This document shows positions 57,700 to 64,000 of a stretch of DNA of 64,000 nt, piece after piece. Numbering within the stretch: position 1 is the first letter of the stretch; every line of letters starts with the position of its first letter. Source of the DNA: Nyssa sinensis. Lineage: Eukaryota > Streptophyta > Magnoliopsida > Cornales > Nyssaceae. A model generated the notes under the pieces. The model had not been told where the DNA came from and made no database searches. It worked only from the letters and a program-made list of their open reading frames with translations. The translations under genes and the position numbers were made by a program. Where the stretch lies: the NCBI GenBank assembly GCA_008638375.1, contig CM018035.1, positions 34,630,824-34,694,823 on the forward strand, in the 5' to 3' direction.

Positions 57700-58610
57700 C
57701 TTGACTTCTCTTAGATGGAAATTGGCTATGGATGAGGAGACGAATGCTTTCTACAAGAATTAGACCTGGGATCTTACTACTCTTCCTCCTGGGAAACAAA
57801 CTGTTGGTTGTCGTTGGGTCTATACAGTGATATACCATCCTGATGGTTCTGTCATTTGAAGCCTAGATTAGTTGCTAAAGGTTACAGTCAGACATACTGT
57901 GAGACCTTCTCCCTTGTAACGTGTCTTAATTTTGTTAAGAGTTCTTATTTCGGTTGCAGTGCATTTTAATTGGCCTTTATATCAGCTAGACATCAAGAAT
58001 TCCTTTTTGTATGGGGATTTATAGGGGAAGGTTTATATAGACTAGCTGCCAGGGTATGTTGTTTCTAGAAAGGAACAGTTGGTATGTCGTTTACAGAAAG
58101 CTTGTATGGGTTGAAACAGTCTCCACGTGCGTGGTTTGATAAGTTCAGTACAATTATACTTCAGTATAATTTTCAGTGATCTTCTTTCGATCATTCTATG
58201 TTCTTACATTGTTTTTCTTCTAGGATTATTGTTTTAATAGTCTATGTAGATGATATTATCATCAATGGCAATGACATGCTGACTTAAAAAAATATTTGTG
58301 TAAGCAATTTCACACTAAGGACTTGGGCATCATTCGCTACTTCCTTAGAATTAAGGTCACCAGGTCTAAGGAATGGAAGTATGTCATTGACCTACTCTTT
58401 GAAACTGGGACACTTTGATGCTTTTCCTATTGATACTCTAATGGATTCCACAGTGAAAGTAGATGCTAAAGGTGGTGAAGTGTTTGAAGATTTAGGGGGA
58501 TATCGTAGGCTGGTTGGTAAACTGATTTATCTTATTATAATACATCCAGGTATCACTTGTGTTGTTTGTTTAGTTAGTTATTTTATGCATTCTCCTCGTA
58601 AACCTCATTA
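57700..58610 (+). pseudogene. Copia W reverse transcriptase remnant
   Basis: In broken frames it shows WKLAMDEETNAF (about 57716), a KPRLVAKGYSQTY-like segment (about 57860), [14 protein letters not shown] (about 58105) and IIVLIVYVDDIIING (about 58230) with Y-V-D-D intact. The later segment 58381-58611 has GYRRLVGKLIYL. Stops are numerous. Confidence 0.78.
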
Positions 58611-58629
58611 GGAGGCTATCTATCATATT

Positions 58630-59168
58630 CTTTAGTGTCTCAAGGGAGCACTTGGTTGAGGATTGCTATAGAAGTCATCTTCATCCTTGTCTATTACTGG
58701 ATCTGAAGCTGATTGGGTAGGTAATCGTAGTAATAAACGGTCTACTTCTGGTTGTTGTACATTTGTTGGTGATAATCTTATTTTTTGGCATAGTAAGAAA
58801 TAAATGTGGTGGCTCGATCGAGTGTTGGAGTTAAGTACTGTGCGATGGCTCATAGGACATGTGAGATGTTGTGGGTTCGGTCTTTGCTTCGTGATTTAGG
58901 TGTGAATGTGCCATCTTCCATGGCAATGTATTGTGATAACCAGGCAACTATCTTCATTGCTAGTAATTCCGTGTTCTATGAACACACCAAACACATGGAA
59001 GTGGATTGTCATTTCATTCGGGATCTCCTTATACAAAAGCATATTTCTACTTGTTATGTTCAGTTTGGAGATCATTTGGGTGATCTCTGTACCAAATCAC
59101 TGGCTTGGCCTGCACTCAAACATCTATGTTTCAAGTTGGGTATATTTGATCTTTATGCTCCATCTTGA
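58630..59168 (+). pseudogene. Copia W RNase H remnant
   Basis: It has EADWVGNRSNKRSTSGCCT (about 58705), VWVRSLLRDLGVN-like sequence and MYCDNQATIFIASNSVFYEH, then TKHMEVDCHFIRDLLIQK and the tail KHLCFKLGIFDLYAPS. The frame is broken at about 58800. A polypurine tract CTTGAGGGGGCAA follows at 59164-59176. Confidence 0.82.
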
Positions 59169-59176
59169 GGGGGCAA

Positions 59177-59288
59177 TGTTATTTTGTTTATTTATGTTAG
59201 TGAGGGTAATATTGTAAGGCTTGTGAGGTTGCTTTTTTATCTTTTTCTTCTCTTTTGTCACTCATCTTTGCTGTTGTGATTTTCAACT
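59177..59288 (+). repeat. 3' LTR of Copia W, internally deleted
   Basis: It is 112 bp against 166 bp for the 5' LTR. It lacks bases near the start and a block that includes the TATATAAA region, and ends TTTTCAACT before the TSD GCCTC. Confidence 0.85.
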
Positions 59289-59293
59289 GCCTC

Positions 59294-59551
59294 ATTAACT
59301 ACATAAAAAATCTGTAAAGAAGGATAGTCTAATGAATGACTTGTGGGATCCTACTTAGAGACACCCTTGTAATTATCTTAATAAAGGACAGTCTCAATAA
59401 GGGCAAAAGTCTTTAATAGTGGTATAACTAGTACAATAATTCAGAGAACAAGCTATTATCTTATTATAGTGCAATAATCATCCTCTCTTTCATGGAATAC
59501 CTTGGTAACTAACTTTTACTTTTCCTTGTTCTTCGTGATTTTACAATACAG
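59294..59551. other. Host-like spacer right of Copia W
   Basis: Unique-looking AT-rich sequence. It continues, across the W insertion, the sequence left of 54266. It ends with a splice-acceptor-like TTTTACAATACAG. Confidence 0.4.
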
Positions 59552-59716
59552 GTATCAAGTTAATAAAACTAGTAGAATTAATTCCGAGCATGGTGCTGAA
59601 ATATTTTCTTTGTTTCTGCCATATCAAAGAGAGCCATCAAGCATTCACATTCTTATGGGAACACCAGGTGCAGAAGCAGAGTCTAGGAAAACCAGTTATG
59701 AGCTCATCTTGTTCTA
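59552..59716 (+). CDS. Possible terminal exon of a host gene (unidentified)
   Basis: After TTTTACAATACAG the sequence is open in one frame for 54 codons to a TAG, reading YQVNKTSRINSEHGAEIFSL and ending SRKTSYELILF. The balanced composition and the good acceptor suggest a real exon, but I recognise no family. If real it might be a distant exon of the ArfGAP gene or belong to a gene otherwise lost. Its phase (one base before the first full codon) does not fit the ArfGAP exon ending at 22030. Another frame is also open, so the call is weak. Confidence 0.25.
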
Positions 59717-61580
59717 GTGTTGTGAAATTAGCTGTTAGTTGGTAAGTTGTTACAATGTTCCTAAATCTGTTTGTATTTATTTTATGTTGGAAGATAAAAT
59801 GGCTGGCTGGCTTAAGTTAAATTCTTCTCGATTTGTTCTTTTAAGATTTTCTGCTTCTACTTTTTGTCAATCTAAATTTCTGATTCAGAACCTAAATCAA
59901 ATATATAGCACGATCTTTACATAGGAGGGAGGGATGTGGTCAAAATTTGAAATCACATGTTGAATTGGTTCAACATTTTTGTTTCTTGCCATAACTGATT
60001 TCTTTTTGGTTTTATGGTCCGGAAACTATCATTGGCTTTCTTCTCTCTCTCTCTCTACTAGCCCTTGAACCCCTGATATGTGTTTTGGCAACACTTATTC
60101 AAAGCCAAAACAGGCAAACCCATGGCTATGAATGGGTATCAAATTGTTGAAGGAGTATTAGTTGTATTTTTCATTAATTATGTATATAACTTTTTAGCAT
60201 TATTTCAAAACTCTAAGAATTGATGATGAGGTATCTCCATAATATGTTTGTTATCCAACGGCAGCAGTTTGTGCTCATGCTTGGTTAATTGTAACAAGAA
60301 ATTTGATCCACACAATCAAAATCATGCTTGTGGTGGTGGGTGCAAACAAAAATCCAAAAGGCAAGGTGAATGGGGAGCTAAATTTCATGAGGAGGGAGTC
60401 AAATTTGGTGGGAATGATTAAAATACAATAAAATATTAGTTGAGATTAAATTAAATATATTAAAAATGGATACCGATTTTGCCTCCCTCCCTCCCTCTCT
60501 GTAATGTCTTTTAGTGAAGAGATGCAAAACACAGAGGTTGCAAACAGAAATTTGGTTCCACCAAACTACAACTGATATTCAACTAGGAGTAGTTAAGGTT
60601 GTAATGGTAATAGTAATTGGGTTGTTAAGAGCATCTCCAGGGGATTTAAAATGGGGAGTCAAAATACAAAGAATTCTTAATGATCTAAAACTAAAAGGTG
60701 TCTTAAGAAATATATTGTTTATTCATGTGAATTCCTAAAAGACAACCACCTTTAAAATATATAACAGTTGGAGAAGCATAAATAATGGAAGGTGCAACAG
60801 ATTAGCTGATCGACAGTGGTTGGATTGGATGTCTTCAATGATGATGGTCTGCAAATGGATAGCTATGAGTTGAATTGTTTGTTTATTTTAATCTTTATTA
60901 TTTCTTTTCAATGTCTGAAAAAGAAGATGAATTGTTGTCTAAATGGGATTGTTTCGACCCATTTGCCTCTGAATATGGAGGCAAGAGTTTGAAACTTGTA
61001 TTATTGTTTCAACTTTCAATAATCAAAATAGATGACATCCTCCCTGCCCATATCCTTATGATGTATATCTGTATCTATGATAGTTCTCTGGTTCATTGAA
61101 CACTACAGTGGTAAGTGCTAAAACACATCGCAAGCTTACTAATTTTTTTTCTTTTCTTGAATCTTTTATAGATTTTAGAGCAGGCAAGATCTTCTGTTAC
61201 AATCCCATTATAATATTCATTCTACAATATAAAATTATGCGATGTGTAGTTGTGATTGTGACAGACTCTATTTTTGATTTTTGATTCTTCATACATTGTA
61301 CGTTTGACATGTGAGTGTAATGCACGAATGGTCCAAGTACAATTGTCGGTAAATCTCTTCTCATAATGAGAGAACTATCTCCAAATGGACAATAGCCAGA
61401 GTCACGCAACTCTAGGTATACCTTGTCTTATAATAGGACAACATGTCACACACGTATACTTAAGTTGATGAATAGAATGTGCCTTTCAATCTTTAGAACT
61501 AGTAATTGTTAATACATACTTAGAGAAAACAATAGGCTTTGTACAAACCAAAAGACTGGAGTAGTGGTTGTTGATGAATG
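59717..61580. other. AT-rich spacer without recognisable genes
   Basis: Only short unrecognised ORFs are present. A CT run (about 60043-60057) and purine/pyrimidine tracts occur. No retrotransposon coding sequence was recognised. Confidence 0.4.
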
Positions 61581-61696
61581 TGTATCTATCTACATGTCAT
61601 AGGATGAATTTGGCTTTTGGATATCCTTGCAACTTGTAGTGTTTTAGTAACAATCTTTCCTCTTTTCTCGTTGTGGCTCCTTAGTGATTGCACATT

Positions 61697-61708
61697 TGGT
61701 ATCATAGC
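61697..61708 (+). other. Primer binding site of the second pararetroviral fragment
   Basis: TGGTATCATAGC differs from the tRNA-Met primer site by one base. Confidence 0.65.
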
Positions 61709-61990
61709 CAATGTCAGCTTAAACTATTATTTCCCTATGTTCTTATTTTGAGTACCCTTCTATTATCATTTCTTACTCTTGACTTGAGGAGACTATGCTA
61801 TGCGGTTGCCACCTTTTTTGGATCCTCCACATAAAAAAAATCAAAGAGTTGGAAGTAGAAGAATAACAATGATAGTATGGTCTAGTGTGTAGTTGAACAG
61901 GAACCTTGAGACTTATTGGGCTGATTGTCTCGTTTTAATTTTTAGTAATTTGAAAAAAGAAAAAAGAAAAAAGAAAAAAGACTTATTTAT

Positions 61991-62170
61991 ATGGCCACCT
62001 CTTATGAGTTACCTTCATTACCTCCTCCTTCAACTTTTCGAAAAAGCAATGCTTCAGAAGATGATGACGACAAGGTCCCTGTGACTAGTCTACCTTTACT
62101 AAAGCCCTTGCAAAACCTTAATTCTTCTTTAACTAAAACCATCTGTAAAAGAGTATGTTCAAGCTTGTAG
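61991..62170 (+). pseudogene. Movement-protein-like N-terminal remnant
   Basis: The ORF begins at ATG 61991 and is open for 59 codons to a TAG at 62168. It shares KVPVTSLPLLKP and SSLTKTIC with the ORF at 16922 (EVPVTTLPFLNP, SSLTKAIC). A small deletion then shifts the frame. The VKEYVQA segment that follows in the first fragment is present here in another frame. Confidence 0.65.
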
Positions 62171-62562
62171 GTTTGACGCAATACGAAAAGAAGAGACATT
62201 TATCACTATACTCAACCTCCTCCTGTCCAAGCCTCTAATCCCACAATGTAAGAAGACCCAATCAATCCTTTCTTCGAGGGATCTGACTGACTTCAAAAAA
62301 AAATCATTCTCAACCATGTAATTGGTGATTGATTTGACTCCATCTCAAAGAATATGCCTAATTCTTGATGCCTGATCCCACGTCATTTTCTCAACAACAT
62401 GAACATTAAGGGCTTGTTTGGCCTGATGATGATAATCCATCATCTTCTGAAATTTCAAATATTTTTGTTCCATTAGGCATTCAAGCAGAATCTTGATGAA
62501 GCAACAATGTCATGTACATGTGGAATGAGAAATCATTTCTACACAGAGAGGGTGATGGTTTG

Positions 62563-64000
62563 TGTGATATCCCGACCCGGGATACGTCACGTATACCGAG
62601 GTAAGTCGGTTAAAACATGTAACTTGAACGATAAGATATGTATATCTTAGTATTTTCATGCAAATGAATGACTGGAATGATGGGAATAAATGATCAAGGC
62701 TGGGTGACACCCGAGCATCACAGGGCATTGCATCGAAATGCGTGCATGCACGTATTTCCATGCATGCATACGTGAACATAGATACATAGCTCGATTAAAA
62801 TTAGTGTATGTATACGTGATTAGAAATACCGTTATACGTATTTATATGATTATAAATACATGTATAAAAGTATGTAATTGATATGTATATATATATATAA
62901 CATGGTTATACATGTATTTATGTATATGTGTAATAAATAAAAAGGAAAAGAAAACAAAAAAGGGAAAATATCAGTGTGTGCATCACTGTGTGTGTGTGTG
63001 TGTGTGCATCACTGTGTGTGTGTATGTGTTTGGGAAACCCACCAACCGACTTGGTGAGGTGGTGGGTGTTTATATGTAATATATATGTATATATGCATAT
63101 TGGAAGTACGTGGATGGAGGAGATTAAAGGGAGGGTTCTCTGCAGTCATTCTTGACTGAAAGAGAGAAAGAGAGAGAGAGATAAGGTAGAGAGAGAAGAG
63201 GCGGTTGGTGTGTTTTTATATATATAAGTATACGGGTCAAGTGAGTTAAGAAGTTAGAAAAGAAAAGAAGGGTCAGGAACTGAAGGGGAGAAGAAGAGAG
63301 AAAGGTTGAAGCAGAAACAGAAAGGTGGGAGAGTCACAGTGAGCTCAAAATCCGAAACCCAGGTAATTGATTTCAGTTCTGTTATTTCGATTTAAAGCAT
63401 AAAGCTTAGATATAATGGTAGGGTCTGAACAAGCATGAAATATAGAAATTATTGCAAAAAGAATGAAGCTAAATGGTGTAGAAACCATAGAGAAAATTGG
63501 AGTTGCAGGTTCGGGAGGATAATCGGGTTCCATGAATTTTATGGTTAAAACTTGTTTAAAAGTTTATGAAAATGATCCTTATACATGCAGAAAACTATTA
63601 GGAACAAATTAGATCCAAAACAGTCAAGAAACTGTTACGAAATCAAGGAAAATCAGTTCACCGGAAAACCGGCCGGAACTGATAATCACCCTATTCGTGA
63701 GGTTAGAGAAGTTCAAATGGGAAACCAAAGATAGATTCGTGATCCCCATGTGATGAGGGGTAAAAAGGCATTAAAAATACATGAGAAAAATAAATGGGAA
63801 CAGTCACTGGCGTCGGAAGGGACGCCGGAACCCTACTGTTGCTCACCGGAACTTTGAAAGAGATGATCGGAAAATCGGGGGGGTCTACCGGGTTAAAAGG
63901 AACGGGTCTGGGTTGGATCGGGTCGGTACCCGACCGGACATAAACGGTTAACCGAAGCTGTGTCGTTTTGGGGTTTTAAATTAAATGAGATTGGGCTGTT
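62563..64000 (+). mobile_element. Left end of long LTR E, continues beyond the window
   Basis: It begins TGTGATATCCCGACCCGGG, the same kind of start as A (TGTAACACCCTGACCC), and is inserted in the second pararetroviral fragment. The exact first base is 62561, 62563 or 65, because TG is repeated. It carries TG repeats (about 62984-63025) and GA repeats (about 63160-63182). The right end, and whether it is solo or part of a complete element, are outside the window. Confidence 0.6.
62984..63182. repeat. TG and GA microsatellites in LTR E
   Basis: Two TG runs flank CATCACTG (about 62990-63025). A GAGA run lies at about 63160-63182. Confidence 0.85.

Larger units (their letters stand above)
54271..59288 (+). 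mobile_element. Copia retrotransposon W
   Basis: It has 5' LTR 54271-54436, 3' LTR 59177-59288 and TSD GCCTC (54266-54270 and 59289-59293). The primer site TGGTATCAGAGCC starts at 54437. Gag is largely lost; integrase, RT and RNase H are present but broken. A Mutator-like MITE lies at 57003-57670. It is the same general family as X. Confidence 0.88.
61600..62562 (+). mobile_element. Second endogenous pararetrovirus-like fragment, deleted
   Basis: The leader from about 61640 aligns with 16530-16900 of the first fragment, including the primer site (61697-61708, one base different), a conserved 'CTTGAGACT...TTGTCTCG' block, and a movement-protein-like start. After about 62200 the sequence jumps to degenerate coat-like material ending in a Cys/His-like motif (TCGMRNHF) near 62520. 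The central region is deleted. The right side is cut by LTR E. Confidence 0.65.

Noticed and set aside
59552..59750. Direct join of the ArfGAP exon at 22030 to 59552
   Set aside because: It gives an open frame to a TAA, but the translated composition is poor and the other frame of the same interval looks more protein-like.

Overview
The window looks like nuclear DNA of a flowering plant. It is AT-rich, with spliced exons of a plant-type ArfGAP gene set in a dense, nested bed of plant LTR retrotransposons, pararetrovirus-like sequence and small non-autonomous DNA transposons. I cannot name the species. No rRNA, tRNA gene, CRISPR array or bacterial-type operon was seen.

Layout. (1) 1-22601: five exons of an ArfGAP-domain protein (AGD15-like, + strand), truncated at the left edge. 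A 217-bp hAT-type MITE sits in one intron. The intron 1249-21852 is about 20.6 kb. It holds a reverse-strand Copia remnant X (2214-10824) split by long solo LTRs A and B, a complete Tnt1/Tork-like Copia element Y (10825-15407, - strand), and a + strand Copia remnant Z (15408-20858) split by a 4.1-kb pararetrovirus-like fragment. (2) 22602-23958: host spacer. (3) 23964-35772: Ty3/gypsy element G of the Tat type (- strand), with dual RNase H, a tandem-repeat block, an opposite-strand accessory ORF with intron-like gaps, and solo LTR C in its gag-pol region. (4) 35778-37392 and 52679-54265: diverged repeats R1-R3, which were close neighbours before Copia V1 arrived. (5) 37393-52678: Copia V1, with a related Copia V2 (40221-49180) inserted in its protease region. 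V1 also carries an 839-bp solo LTR (S). V2 carries a Mutator-like MITE and solo LTR D. (6) 54271-59288: Copia W, with a second Mutator-like MITE. (7) 59294-64000: host-like spacer with one possible exon, a second deleted pararetroviral fragment, and the left end of another long LTR (E) running off the window.

The only recognisable host gene is the ArfGAP, expected to stimulate GTP hydrolysis on Arf-type small GTPases in vesicle traffic. Everything else is mobile or viral DNA in various states of decay. The order of events can be read directly from target-site duplications (TSDs) and from one pre-insertion ('empty') site. No wholly new system was found. The points most worth a second look are the TE-filled intron, the family of 2.5-3.5 kb solo LTRs, the opposite-strand ORF in G, the tandem repeats in G, the TG...CT ends of the Copia LTRs, the transition-only stop codons in V1 and V2, and the pararetroviral fragment inserted in a Copia element.
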